A stretch of 64,000 nt of DNA. It comes from Amaranthus tricolor. Taxonomy: Eukaryota; Streptophyta; Magnoliopsida; Caryophyllales; Amaranthaceae. Every line of letters begins with the position of its first letter. Position 1 is the first letter of the stretch. This document shows positions 37,361-47,672 of this stretch, in pieces. The notes below the pieces were generated by a model. That model searched no databases. It was not told where the DNA came from and saw nothing but the letters and a program-made list of their open reading frames with translations. The stretch lies in assembly GCF_026212465.1 (NCBI RefSeq), contig NC_080058.1:20478528-20542527 (forward strand), in the 5' to 3' direction. The translations under genes and the position numbers were made by a program.

Positions 37361-40360
37361 ATGGACGTCGCGGCTACTCAAGAGACTATAGCTAACTCAG
37401 ACACCAACCCTACTAACTTGCCGGAAACTCTTTTGATAGTACCTAGGCGTCTTAATAAAAAGGGGTTACCAATGAATGACTCGGATGAAAGTAGTTCGGT
37501 GAGAATTACCCCTCATTATGAACCAATAAAAGATGGGGATGAGTCGTCTGTATCCCCTATATACCCTCCGGAAATTATAAAAACTGCTCCTTGGGAAGTG
37601 AGCATTGCTTTCTTTCCAAATTACTTGCCGCGAATAAATCCTGACCTAGAAGGGTTATTGTATGTAGATATGGAAAACTTTGAAGGATCAGCCGAGTCTT
37701 CCGGAAGGGAGAGTGCAGCGCCAGTTCCTCCTCCATTCTACATTCCAAACGGCGGGCCCCTAAATTACTTCATTGATTTACAGACCAAAAGGGATCTAGA
37801 CAACCGCCGGGAGGCCATCTCTCAAAAGTGGGGTTTGAAGGATAATATAAACATTATTACCCCGGGGAATTATGACACCGTTAGGTTTCCTCCCCCACAT
37901 TGTATAGCAGTATACTTTCCTTCTTTTGAATTAGGGCTCAGATTTCCTCTTCACCCGTTTTTTAGGGAGGTGTTAGAGTTTTTGAACATTTCAGTGCCCG
38001 AGTTATACCCAAACGCCTGGGTTTGTATGGTGGCCTTTTTGATCCTATGCAAAGTTTTGGCCGTGCCACCAACACTCACAGCTTTTAGATACATATTTAG
38101 AGCCCGCCTATGTAATTCGCAATCATACGGCTGTGGCTGGATTACTTTTACACACCGTCGAGGACTGAAGATAGTCCAAGACCTCCCCGATAACCAGAAG
38201 GGGTATAGGACGAAATTTGCATTTTTGTATAATTCAGAGGGATGGAACATCAAGACCTCTTTTGACATTAAACCCAACCTCACGGGTTTTAATAATGGGA
38301 TCCCGCAGTGTTCTTTTAGTGACGCGGTGATCATAGAGTACGCAAAGATGGACGTTCAGTTGGGAAGGAAACCAATGAACGTCCAACTTAATTGGATACC
38401 TGGTCGCCCTGAGTTGGAGAACGAGAACCTCCTCTCATCATTCGGCATCAGCTTGGCTATCGATCGGAGTAAGAATGGCCGGGTTTCTTCCTTTTCTTTC
38501 CTATGATATGTTTAACTGCTTCTAACTCGCGATTTTTACAGGGATAGCCAAGGAGAATCTTCGAGCAAAGAGTCCGGAGCTGATGAAGAAATTCAGCGTT
38601 CTAAGACTTGCTCAAGGGGCCATACAACGACCCGAGGATAAGCCTCTTCCCCTTCCTCCGAAGGTATAACTTCACAAAATTCTTCGTTATGAAAGATCCC
38701 TGTTGATTCTTCCTAACTTTTTCTTTTGTAGGACTCGGCGACTGTAGAGAAGGGTCTGGAGGACGTGCCCTCAGAGCAAGAGGCTCTCCGACTTCTCGAA
38801 GAGAGAAAACAAGTTCACATCCCCGATGAATCTGAGAGGGTGATTCCTCCACAGACAAGGGGGGTGAAAAAGAGTGGGAAGAAGAAGAGGAAGCGGGATT
38901 CTTCTTCCCGCAAGGAGAGCTCGGCCAAGCGGCCCTCTGTGGGTGCGATCCCTACGGCCGTACCTCTCCGCATAGGGTCGGTTGAGGAGGAGGCGTCTCC
39001 CCCTTCGGACTCTCTACGGCCATCTTCAAAGAAGGGGAACGAGAAGGTGGGGGAGTCTTCCGCGGCTCCCTCATCACAATTCGCGGAGGTTTATCGTCGT
39101 CGGGAAGTTTTTCCTTTTCGACACGAGACACCCTTTCCGGAGTTGGGGCATAAGGGCTTAGTTGTTCGTTTTAACAGGGCGACGTCCAACTTAATCAGCA
39201 AGGTGGACGTCGACCTACTAGAATTCATGCCCCCCCGTGACAGGGTGCGTCAGGCACAAGCTTCGGCGGCAGAGGTAATGACTTTTTTATGCTTAGTAGT
39301 GTTATTACTTGGTCTCCGGACTTCATCCATTGTCGTTTCTTTGCAGGCATTCATACGGTTGGCTTTCGAGCTCGACGCAAACCGTCAAAGTGCCGCGGAC
39401 GAGGAAACCATTGCCGCCCTTACCTCCCGCTGTGAGGAGCTGAATGACGAGATATCAAAATTGCGGGAGGACCTGCCGGGCCTAAAAGAGAAACTGGCCA
39501 AGTGTTCCGAGCTAAAAGAGCGCTTGGTCAGGACCGAACAATGGCGGGAAAGGGCAAGGAAGCAGCTGGACCAGACCATCGAGAACTTAGATGCTGCTTC
39601 CACCTGGTCTGCGAGCCTCGGCCATGAAGTCGGCTTGCTGATGGATACCCATGCCAAGCTCGTTCATCAGAACCAGCAACTTATGCAGCAAGTATCGACT
39701 GATTCAGCCCACTTCAAGATGATTCTATCCGCGGCCAAAGTGTATAAATTGTGTCTAACCAGGAAGGCCCGGATGGCTCGAGATTGGCTTCTTTCGGATG
39801 AGCCGGAAGCGTCGAAGTTCCTTGGAGATCTGACGGCGGAGATGGTGAGAGCCGGAACCCTGATCAGCGACGAAAAGTATCGTTTGGCTGCCGCAGAGTT
39901 GGGCATGGACTTTACATCTCTTCAGCAAACTGCTGATCAGAAGGGAAGTGAAGCCTTGTCCAACCTTGCTCCTGTCTTGGACGGGGAGTCGGCGGTACTG
40001 GTCGACGCTGCTTGGGATGCGGATGAAAGGAGAGCCTGGTCCGAAAAGATGAATGCTGAGGCTGAGAGGGAGGCTCTATGCCTAGACTTGGATCAGCTGG
40101 CTCTCTCTTCTCCTCCGGCGTCGGATGTCCCGGAAAACTTGACGCTCTCCAACCTGGAGGTTTTGTGCCTTGATTTATCGAATCTTATTATTGACGAAGG
40201 TAGGAACCTCCAAGGCTTGTCCCGAGAGCTGTCCGAGATCGGGGTGGAGCCGTTTAACGTTGAAGATTATGTAAGCTTCACCCCCAGTCTTGAAGAGGGA
40301 AGGATCGAGCCTCCTCTACCGCCGGATCAAGACGTCGAGGCTTTTTTGGCGGATGTATGA
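37361..40360 (+). CDS. Antisense additional gene of the Tat element (four exons, about 928 aa)
   Basis: Runs opposite to gag-pol. Exons 37361-38468, 38542-38663, 38732-39274 and 39347-40360 join without a frame break. Donors are GTAAGA, GTATAA and GTAATG; acceptors are TTACAG, TTGTAG and TTGCAG. Phases are 1, 0 and 0. The joined length is 2787 bp. The N-terminal part (NYLPRINPDLEGLLYVDMEN; FPSFELGLRFPLHPFFREV; ELYPNAWVCMVAFLILCKV; FTHRRGLKIVQDLPDNQKGY) resembles the plant domain called putative gypsy type transposon (PF04195). Next come a basic, serine-rich linker (GKKKRKRDSS) that could act as a nuclear localisation signal, a long heptad-rich coiled coil (about 39360-39780) and an acidic tail. 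The 72-bp third intron is a multiple of three, so retaining it does not break the frame. No catalytic motif is seen; role unknown. Intron boundaries are my prediction. Confidence 0.75.
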
Positions 40361-40590
40361 TCTTGCAATTTTGTAATTTTGATTTTTGTAAACATTCAAC
40401 TCTGTATTTTGAATATTTGATGTATATATTCCTGATTATGGAGTTTATTCGTGGTATCCTTGCTTTTATACGTTGAGCCGTGGCTTCTCTCTTTTGAGGC
40501 TGCGGAATAATACTTGGAGGACGTGATTTTTCGATGTCACGCGCAGACGTCATCAAGGAAATTTGTACTTGAAATATTTTCAGCCTTTAG
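40361..40590 (+). other. 3' flank of the antisense gene
   Basis: T-rich stretch with TTTTGTAATTTTGATTTTTG, typical of a plant 3' UTR. No terminator can be proved. Confidence 0.4.
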
Positions 40591-41398
40591 ACCCCAGTAA
40601 GGGGGTCCGTCTTGTAGATGTCCCGGTTGCGGGTTACCTTAATGGGAGACCTGGGATTTTCTTTTGAACTCGGGGACCCCAAACTGGGGGTCCGACTTAT
40701 CGATGTCTCGGTTGGGTAGCGTCATAGTAAAAAACTTAGAATATTTTGAACAATAGGGACCCCAAACTGGGGGTCCGATTTATCGATGTCCCGGTTGGGA
40801 AACATCATTGTGAAAAACTTGGAATGTTTTGAACTCTAGGGACCCCAAACTGGGGGTCCGACTTATCGATGTCTCGGTTGGGAAACATCATCGTGAGAAA
40901 CTTAGAATATTTTGAACTCTAGGGGACCCCAAACTGGGGGTCCGACTTATCGATGTCTCGGTTGGGAAACATCATCGTGAGAAACTTAGAATATTTTGAA
41001 CTCTAGGGGACCCCAAACTGGGGGTCCGACTTGTCGATGCTACGAACAGATGGTGAATGCTTCAAATGATTTTTGGTTTTGGAACCCTATTCTAAGGGTC
41101 CGAATTATAGCAAGTTCGTTAGTGACAAAATGATTTGATGATGGGCCCCCTCTCAAGGGTCCGACTTATGGATATTATTGATTTAATAAGATTTGCAAAA
41201 GAATTTTACCCCAAACATTTGCGAACATAAGAGCCGGACAATCTGAAAATAGAATCTGTTTATTAATGATTGTTAAGGATACAAGCGATGATTGAAGTAA
41301 TTTTGAATTACAACGCAATTATGTTGCGGAAGGACTGTAGTCGCGGATTGATGTTGCTAACACTGATACTAGTAACTGATTGCCCCTTGCAAATTTCA
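40591..41398 (+). repeat. Tat 3' region: motif block B, ~83-bp tandem array
   Basis: The same GGGGGTCCGACTTATCGATG motif as in block A, here in a regular array with a period near 83 bp (40604, 40686, 40770, 40853, 40936, 41019), then two diverged copies at about 41095 and 41155. Intervening words are GTCTCGGTTGGGAAACATCA and GAACTCTAGGGACCCCAAAC. It lies between the end of gag-pol and the end of the antisense gene. Confidence 0.9.
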
Positions 41399-44300
41399 TT
41401 AAATGAAGAATTTCTTTAAGTGGTCTCCATTCCATGGACGGGGTAGTTTTTTTCCTTTCATGTCTTCTAGTTCGAAAGTTCCTGGTTTGACGATTTGGGT
41501 GACTCTGAAAGGTCCGTCCCAGTTGGCCCCTAACTTTCCTTTCTCCACGATCTTTCCCGTAGCTTCTACTTTTCGGAGGACTAAATCACCAATTTGAATA
41601 CGTCTGGTTTTGACATGACGGTTAAAGCTACGGATCATCTTTTGTTTTTGTGCTATTGATCTCAGCATTGCGTTTCCTCTTGTCTCTGGCAGCAGATCTA
41701 AGTTTACTCTTTTTCCTTCCTCATTTTCGTCGTGTGAGTAGTAGGTGACCCTTGTAGAGGGTACGCCTATTTCGACTGGGAGCACGGCTTCAGATCCGTA
41801 TACTAAAGAGAAAGGTGTATGCCCCGTTGCGTCCTTGATGGTCGTTCGACTTGCCCATAAGACGCCTGGTAGTTCTTCATCCCAATTACCTTTGACCCCC
41901 TCTATCTTCTTCTTAATGCCATTCAGGATCTCTTTGTTTGCGGATTCTACTTGACCATTAGTTTGCGGCCTGGATACAGAACTGAATTTGATTTGGATGT
42001 TAAACTTGTTGCAGTACTCGATGGTGTTCTTGCTGACGAATTGCCTTCCATTATCTGTTACGATCACCCGGGGGATGCCGTACCTTGTGATGATATTCCT
42101 CCATATAAACTGACAGACTTGTTTGTCCGTGATTGAATTAAGGGCTTCCGCTTCCACATACTTTGTGAAATAATCAATGGCCACAATGATGAATTTGCGT
42201 TGCCCTTTTGCCGGAGGGAAGGGGCCAAGGAGGTCCATGCCCCATCTGTCGAAAGGCAGGACGGCTTGCATGGCGGTCAAGTAATTAGATGGCTTCCTTC
42301 CTATCTTTGAGTGGTACTGACATTCAGGACATCTTTTGATCAAATACTCCGCGTCTTCTCGGAGTGAGGGCCAATAATATCCACTTCTAAGGACTTTCCC
42401 AATGACAGTCCGTACTCCTTGGTGTATACCGCATCCCCCTTCGTGTATTTCGCGGAGGATATAGTTTCCTTCTTCAGGGGATACGCATTTCAGGAGGGGG
42501 TGTGTATATGACTTCTTGTAGAGCGTTCCTTCATGGAATTCGAACCATCTGGCTTTCTTCCGGAGCATTTTGGCCTGACATTCATCTTGGGGAAGTGTCT
42601 GACTCCGCAAATATTCGATGTATGGCTCCATCCATGTTTCTGATCTGTCGATGGTATCGACCATGAAGTTGAGGCTGGGGTTAGGAAGTACTTCCCAGAT
42701 TATATCTCGAGCCGCGGATGTTTCTGCTGAGCTGGCAAGCTTGGCCAAGGAATCAGCTTGGGCGTTCTGGGATCTTGGAATGTGCTCCAACGTGAACTTG
42801 TCGAATTTTTGAACAAATTCCCTTACTTGCTGCAGGTACATTTTCATGCTGTCATCTTTAGCTTCGAATTCCCCGTTCACTTGTCCAACAATCAATTGGG
42901 AGTCGGAGAAGGCGGATAATTTTTTGGCTCCCGTTTCGTAGCAAATTCTCAGTCCCATCAATAATGCTTCATATTCGGCTTCGTTGTTGGATGCTGCGAA
43001 CTCAAACCTGACCGCCCTTTCCATACGGACCCCGGCGGAAGACACAATGAGGAGTCCAGCACCACTTGCTGATTGGGTAGAGGACCCATCTACATACAAC
43101 TTCCATTCCTGATTGGGTTCAGGATGATAGGGGAGAGTGCTTTCAGCAATGAAGTCAGCCAGAGCTTGGGCTTTGATTGCCGTTCGAGGCTCATATTCGA
43201 TGCCGAAATCCGCCAGCTGGTTTGCCCAATCTGTGACGCGGCTTGATTTGTTTTTTCCTTCCAGAATCTTTTTCAAAGGTTGATCAGTCCGGACGATGAT
43301 CTGGTGGGATTGAAAGTAGGGCTTCAATTTCCTGCTTGCCATGATGATTGCGAATATGACTTTTTCGACTTTACCGTAGTTTCCCTCCGAGCCACGGAAT
43401 GCATGACTTATGTAGTATATAGGAAGCTGTTTCTTTTCTCTTTCTGCAACCAGTACTCCGGATAACGAATATTCGGAGACAGAGACATATAGGGCTAGCT
43501 TCTCCCCTTTGATGGGCGAAACTAGTTTTGGCAAGGTGGACAGGTGCTCTTTAAGTTGGCGGAAGGACTCTTCTGCTTCTGCTGTCCACTCGAACTTCTG
43601 TTGTTTTATTGTTTTAAAGAAGGGTAAACATTTATCCGCGGACTTGGAAAAAAATCTTCCAAGAGCAGCCAGGCACCCCGTGAGCTTTTGTACTTCTTTT
43701 ACTGAGGTGGGAGATCTCATGTTTTGTATAGCCCGGATTTTATCGGGATTTGCCTCAATGCCTCGCTCGTCTACCAGGAAGCCCATGCATTTCCCTCCGG
43801 TAACTCCGAACACACACTTGTCAGGATTGAGTTTCATTTGGTGCTTTCGAAGGGTAAGGAACGTCTCTCGTAAGTCTGCGGCGTGCTGACTTGCTTGTTT
43901 GCTTTTTGTGATCATGTCGTCTACATATACTTCTAAATTCCGTCCAATCTGAGATTGGAAAACCTTGTTGACCATCCTTTGATAAGTTGCCCCCGCGTTT
44001 TTTAATCCGAAGGGCATAACCTTGTAGCAATAGACTCCCATGCTGGTAATGAACGCCGTGTGAGGTTGGTCTTCAATTGCCAATGGAATCTGATGATAGC
44101 CGGCATTGGCATCCATGAAGCTTAATAATGCATGGCCTGCTGTAGAATCCACCAGACGATCTATCTTTGGAAGTGGGTAATCGTCTTTAGGGCACGCCTT
44201 ATTCAGGTCCGTGAAGTCGACGCACATCCTCCACTTGCCATTTGGTTTTTTCACCAGGACAACGTTGGATAGCCACTCAGAATACTTGCATTCTTTAATA

Positions 44301-46939
44301 AATTCGGCTCTCAACAACTTCTCGACTTCCTCTTTGGCGGCCTCAGTCCGCTCTCTTCCTTGATGTCGTAGCTTTTGTTTTATGGGTTTATAGCCTGGTT
44401 TGATGTCAAGTTTATGACACGCGACACTGGTAGGGATGCCAGGCATTTCTTCCGTGCAAAAAGCAAAGACGTCGCGGAACTCAGCAATGGTGGCCACTAT
44501 GTCCTGTTTGACCGTGCTAGGAAGATCTTTTCCTACCTTGATCTGTTTCCCCTCGAACATGTCTACTTCCTCGTATCGTTCTATGGGGCGAGGCCTTTCA
44601 TGCGTGCTGAGATTTTCCATGTACACGCTCATGACAGCTGGGACATTTTCTTCCCTTTTTCTTTTTGCTCGTGTCTCAGAGGACCCGCGCTTCAAGGTGT
44701 TGACGAGGCATTGGCGAGCCGTCACTTGGTCTCCCTTGAGAATGCCAACTTTTCCATTATCTGTCTCGAACTGCAGCAAGAGTTGATGGGGAAAGATTGC
44801 AGCCTTGATCTTATTAATGAGTGGGAGCCCCATTATAGCATTGTAGGGGAAGTTGAGATCTACCACTGTGAACCGTATGGGCATGGTCCGGCTTTCACTT
44901 CTTTCCCCTACCCGTACGGGGAGAATGATCGTGCCCAACGGAATGACCTGACTCCCTCCAAACCCAATCAGTGGTTTGTCTAGGGGTTGTAAGTGCTTTT
45001 CCTCGAACTTCATTTTTCTTAAGCACTCCATTGTAATAAGATCAGCCGTGCTTCCCGTATCTACCAGCACCCGTCTGACTTTCATTTGCCCAATTTTGAG
45101 AGAGACCACCAGGGGATCGGTATGGGGTTGTTGCAGCGGTTGGGAGGTCGTGTCATCGAATTTCATGACCGGTCCCTTAGATGTGGCCATGGGAGGTCCT
45201 TTCAGCAAAGTGTGGACGCTGTTTTTTGCCGCGCGGATAGTGGGATATTCCTCAGTGTATCCCCCAAAAATCATGTTGATCGTTCCTTGAGTGTCGGAAC
45301 TTTCGCGTCTTGCTTCGTTTGGCTTGGGGGATCGGCGTTTCTGTTGCCATGGCCTCCTTTCCCCTTCTCTTCCAGCATCATAATCTCTCCTGTTGAGGAA
45401 CCTGGACAGTTTTCCCTCATTAGCCAACTGATGCAAGATGCGCTTTAGTTCGCGACATTGTGCCAGAGTATGGCCGTGCTCTTTGTGATAATCACACCAC
45501 AGATTATAGTTGCGCCTATCAGAGGGGGTGGTAACTGGAGGTGGAGCTGGCAATTGATCTCGAACAGCGAAGAAAATGTCCCTCCTGTTTCGATTGAATA
45601 AGGGGTCGTTTTCTCCATCTCCCAGATTCCGCGTCCTAGTTTCTCCTTCTGTAACATATACGGGTCGAGCTCGTGGAGGTCCCATATCAGACGGCGGCGT
45701 AGGACGACGCGGCATGTAAATCTTCTCTCTCCTCGAAGAATGCTCCTCCCTGCTTCGTGAGGATTGACGGGGGGGCCCATCATCTTTTTTCTCAAATTTT
45801 CGCCTTTTTGGATCATGTGCTTGACATATCTCTGACGCCGTGACATAACTTTGGCATTGTTTCATGGCCTCTGCATACGTCTTTACTTGACTTTCAACCA
45901 ACTGGAACTTCAGCCGTTGGGCCTTCATTCCGTTGATTAGGGTGTTCAGGGCAACCGACTCCTCCAAATCAGTCACTTCCAGCACTGCCTCATGGAACTT
46001 CTTAAGATATGAGGATATGGATTCTCCTTCCAATTGAGTGATACTAAGCAGGTGGAAGTTTGATTTCTCCTGCCTTCTTGAGGCTATGAAGTGGCCTAAG
46101 AACTTGCCCTCTAGTTGGGCAAAGTTGTGGATGCTTCCTCCGGGAAGGGAGGTGTACCATGTCAAAGCTACTCCTGTAAGAGTAGTTGGAAAGAACTTAC
46201 ACCATAACGATGAGTTGGTGGTGTACAACAACATAAGATTCTTATACGCCGTCAAATGTTCCTGCGGACATGACGTGCCATCGAAAGCAGCCATGTTTGG
46301 TACCTTTATTTTCCCGGGATTGGGAGTATTCAGTATCTCTCTGGCCAGGGGAGAGAGTAATGATATGGGCTCTTCGGGAAGGACACTCTTGTCGTCCTCA
46401 TTCCGCGGCATGGAGGTGGGAGTGAGGGGACGGCTAGACCCGGCGAGTTGTGCCTTCTTCCTTTCCTCCCTTCTTTTATCTACCAGGGATTGGACGCTCT
46501 CAGACGTCTTTCGCTTTTTGCTCTCTATGAAGGTTCGGGCATCTGGAGTGGCGGTTTTGGATTCGCCATCTCGTGTATCTGTCTTGCTATGGTGCGGGTA
46601 AGTTTTGGACCTTTCCCGCCTATTTTTATTGCGTCTACTGGAATGGGAAGTCCTCGAGTTCCCGTCTTGAGATTCATGAGATTTTGGTATCTCTTGACGG
46701 GGCTCGACTTGTTCCTCTAAGTTCTTTATTTGGTTCGCCATGTCTTCCAGTACCCGTTGTTGAGTAGGGGTATTGTTTATGACGGCGCGGAGTTGTTCAG
46801 AGAACGCGGCCGTGAGATTTCGCGCTAGCATGTCCAGATCACGGCGAGTCACGGCTTGATTATTAGCGTGACCCGCTGAAGTGTCTGTGTCTGTGCTATG
46901 CACGGTGGCGGTTTGAGTCGGGTTCTTCTTGGGAGCCAT
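41399..46939 (-). CDS. Tat gag-pol polyprotein, intact (1846 aa)
   Basis: Single uninterrupted frame, from the ATG at 46939 (MAPKKNPTQ) to the stop at 41399-41401. An upstream in-frame ATG at 47044 lies in the LTR and is less likely. Domains with rough residues: gag (200-365, LTGVALTWYTSLPGGSIHNF), a variant zinc knuckle of the C-x2-H-x4-H-x4-C kind (near 482, CDYHKEHGHTLAQC), aspartic protease (near 625, VDTGSTADLI), reverse transcriptase (880-1020, with YVDD), RNase H (about 1140-1250), a second archaeal-type RNase H (about 1290-1420, LYVDGSSTQSASGAGLL), and integrase (1510-1710, with the HHCC region GIHQGVR/CPECQYH, the D,D,E core, and a C-terminal FRVTQIVKPGTFEL tail). The dual RNase H marks the Tat lineage. 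All active-site motifs appear intact, so the element may be autonomous; activity is not shown by sequence alone. Confidence 0.93.
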   Translation of the reverse strand: MAPKKNPTQTATVHSTDTDTSAGHANNQAVTRRDLDMLARNLTAAFSEQLRAVINNTPTQQRVLEDMANQIKNLEEQVEPRQEIPKSHESQDGNSRTSHSSRRNKNRRERSKTYPHHSKTDTRDGESKTATPDARTFIESKKRKTSESVQSLVDKRREERKKAQLAGSSRPLTPTSMPRNEDDKSVLPEEPISLLSPLAREILNTPNPGKIKVPNMAAFDGTSCPQEHLTAYKNLMLLYTTNSSLWCKFFPTTLTGVALTWYTSLPGGSIHNFAQLEGKFLGHFIASRRQEKSNFHLLSITQLEGESISSYLKKFHEAVLEVTDLEESVALNTLINGMKAQRLKFQLVESQVKTYAEAMKQCQSYVTASEICQAHDPKRRKFEKKDDGPPRQSSRSREEHSSRREKIYMPRRPTPPSDMGPPRARPVYVTEGETRTRNLGDGENDPLFNRNRRDIFFAVRDQLPAPPPVTTPSDRRNYNLWCDYHKEHGHTLAQCRELKRILHQLANEGKLSRFLNRRDYDAGREGERRPWQQKRRSPKPNEARRESSDTQGTINMIFGGYTEEYPTIRAAKNSVHTLLKGPPMATSKGPVMKFDDTTSQPLQQPHTDPLVVSLKIGQMKVRRVLVDTGSTADLITMECLRKMKFEEKHLQPLDKPLIGFGGSQVIPLGTIILPVRVGERSESRTMPIRFTVVDLNFPYNAIMGLPLINKIKAAIFPHQLLLQFETDNGKVGILKGDQVTARQCLVNTLKRGSSETRAKRKREENVPAVMSVYMENLSTHERPRPIERYEEVDMFEGKQIKVGKDLPSTVKQDIVATIAEFRDVFAFCTEEMPGIPTSVACHKLDIKPGYKPIKQKLRHQGRERTEAAKEEVEKLLRAEFIKECKYSEWLSNVVLVKKPNGKWRMCVDFTDLNKACPKDDYPLPKIDRLVDSTAGHALLSFMDANAGYHQIPLAIEDQPHTAFITSMGVYCYKVMPFGLKNAGATYQRMVNKVFQSQIGRNLEVYVDDMITKSKQASQHAADLRETFLTLRKHQMKLNPDKCVFGVTGGKCMGFLVDERGIEANPDKIRAIQNMRSPTSVKEVQKLTGCLAALGRFFSKSADKCLPFFKTIKQQKFEWTAEAEESFRQLKEHLSTLPKLVSPIKGEKLALYVSVSEYSLSGVLVAEREKKQLPIYYISHAFRGSEGNYGKVEKVIFAIIMASRKLKPYFQSHQIIVRTDQPLKKILEGKNKSSRVTDWANQLADFGIEYEPRTAIKAQALADFIAESTLPYHPEPNQEWKLYVDGSSTQSASGAGLLIVSSAGVRMERAVRFEFAASNNEAEYEALLMGLRICYETGAKKLSAFSDSQLIVGQVNGEFEAKDDSMKMYLQQVREFVQKFDKFTLEHIPRSQNAQADSLAKLASSAETSAARDIIWEVLPNPSLNFMVDTIDRSETWMEPYIEYLRSQTLPQDECQAKMLRKKARWFEFHEGTLYKKSYTHPLLKCVSPEEGNYILREIHEGGCGIHQGVRTVIGKVLRSGYYWPSLREDAEYLIKRCPECQYHSKIGRKPSNYLTAMQAVLPFDRWGMDLLGPFPPAKGQRKFIIVAIDYFTKYVEAEALNSITDKQVCQFIWRNIITRYGIPRVIVTDNGRQFVSKNTIEYCNKFNIQIKFSSVSRPQTNGQVESANKEILNGIKKKIEGVKGNWDEELPGVLWASRTTIKDATGHTPFSLVYGSEAVLPVEIGVPSTRVTYYSHDENEEGKRVNLDLLPETRGNAMLRSIAQKQKMIRSFNRHVKTRRIQIGDLVLRKVEATGKIVEKGKLGANWDGPFRVTQIVKPGTFELEDMKGKKLPRPWNGDHLKKFFI

Positions 46940-46955
46940 GACTTTTTGTATATTT

Positions 46956-46972
46956 CCCCACAGACGGCGCCA
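46956..46972 (-). other. Tat primer-binding-site-like sequence
   Basis: TGGCGCCGTCTGTGGGG on the minus strand, three bases inside the 5' LTR and just before the gag start, so the leader is only 36 bp. The TGGCGCC start is common in Tat and Athila relatives. I cannot assign the tRNA with certainty. Confidence 0.7.
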
Positions 46973-46975
46973 AAC

Positions 46976-47667
46976 TGTTTCGATGATGAAACGAGAAAGT
47001 GGGATACGCTTGAAATACCTGGAGACAAGTAGAAGTGTGATCAAGAGAAGCGACTTATGATAGGAGGTGACCTGAATTCCTGCAAGATAACGTTAGCCTT
47101 GTCCGGGGGGTGATTTCCCGGAAAACCCCTCCGACGCTCAAGTTAGAACGTAAATCGGAAATTAATGAATGACAGATTGTAGAATGAATGCAAGAAGGAA
47201 GGTCGGGATTGAGATTGCTTGTTCTAGTGCTAGTGGTTGGGAAGGCTTGAGGAAGTAGTGTAAGCAAGGATACTAGGAAAAGCTGTTTTCTGATGTCCCT
47301 TCCCCTCTGATGGTTGTCCCTATTTATAATATTGAAGGGGGAAGTTACTTCAGAGAGGAAAGGTGGAAGATCATGGGAGTAGTGGACAGTTATTCTCCTT
47401 GAAACAAGGAGAGCCAAGCATGACTGAAGAGTGGAAGGTGGTGGGCAGTTATTCAACTAAAAAGGAGGATGGCCAAAGAAGATAGATGACAGGGAAGTTA
47501 AGTATTCTGAAGGTAAGATGCCATGAGCCTTCCAAGGAAGATGGGAAGTCCAGCAGAAAGCCCATTGACCAAAAGTCAAAGTCAATCCGGAAAGGTCAAG
47601 GGGTATTTTAGTAATACGATGTTTAATTAATAAATAAATAAATTAATTAAAAAACAGTACCATGACA
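46976..47667 (-). repeat. Tat 5' LTR (right), 692 bp
   Basis: Partner of 34840-35531. It holds the presumed element promoter: a TATAAATA box on the minus strand at 47328-47321. Confidence 0.95.
47321..47328 (-). promoter_or_regulatory. TATA box of the Tat 5' LTR
   Basis: TATAAATAGGGAC on the minus strand, about 390 bp before the gag start and within the LTR. It also exists in the 3' LTR. Confidence 0.6.
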
Positions 47668-47672
47668 GTTTG
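47668..47672. repeat. Target-site duplication of the Tat element, right copy (GTTTG)
   Basis: Matches 34835-34839. Confidence 0.93.

Larger units (their letters stand above)
34840..47667 (-). mobile_element. Young Tat-lineage Ty3/Gypsy element with antisense gene
   Basis: A complete element of 12,828 bp: two 692-bp LTRs, a GTTTG target-site duplication, a primer-binding-site-like sequence, an uninterrupted gag-pol with a second RNase H domain (a hallmark of the Tat lineage), and a long 3' region that holds a spliced gene on the opposite strand and tandem motif blocks. By eye the LTRs differ at only two positions (34847/46983 and one T/C near 35500/47627), which points to a recent insertion. 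Retand- and Ogre-type relatives also carry additional ORFs, some antisense. Confidence 0.95.

Noticed and set aside
44375..44983. Plus-strand frames of 100-200 codons opposite the Tat gag-pol
   Set aside because: Shadows of the conserved minus-strand coding sequence, unlike the spliced gene at 37.4-40.4 kb, which lies outside gag-pol.
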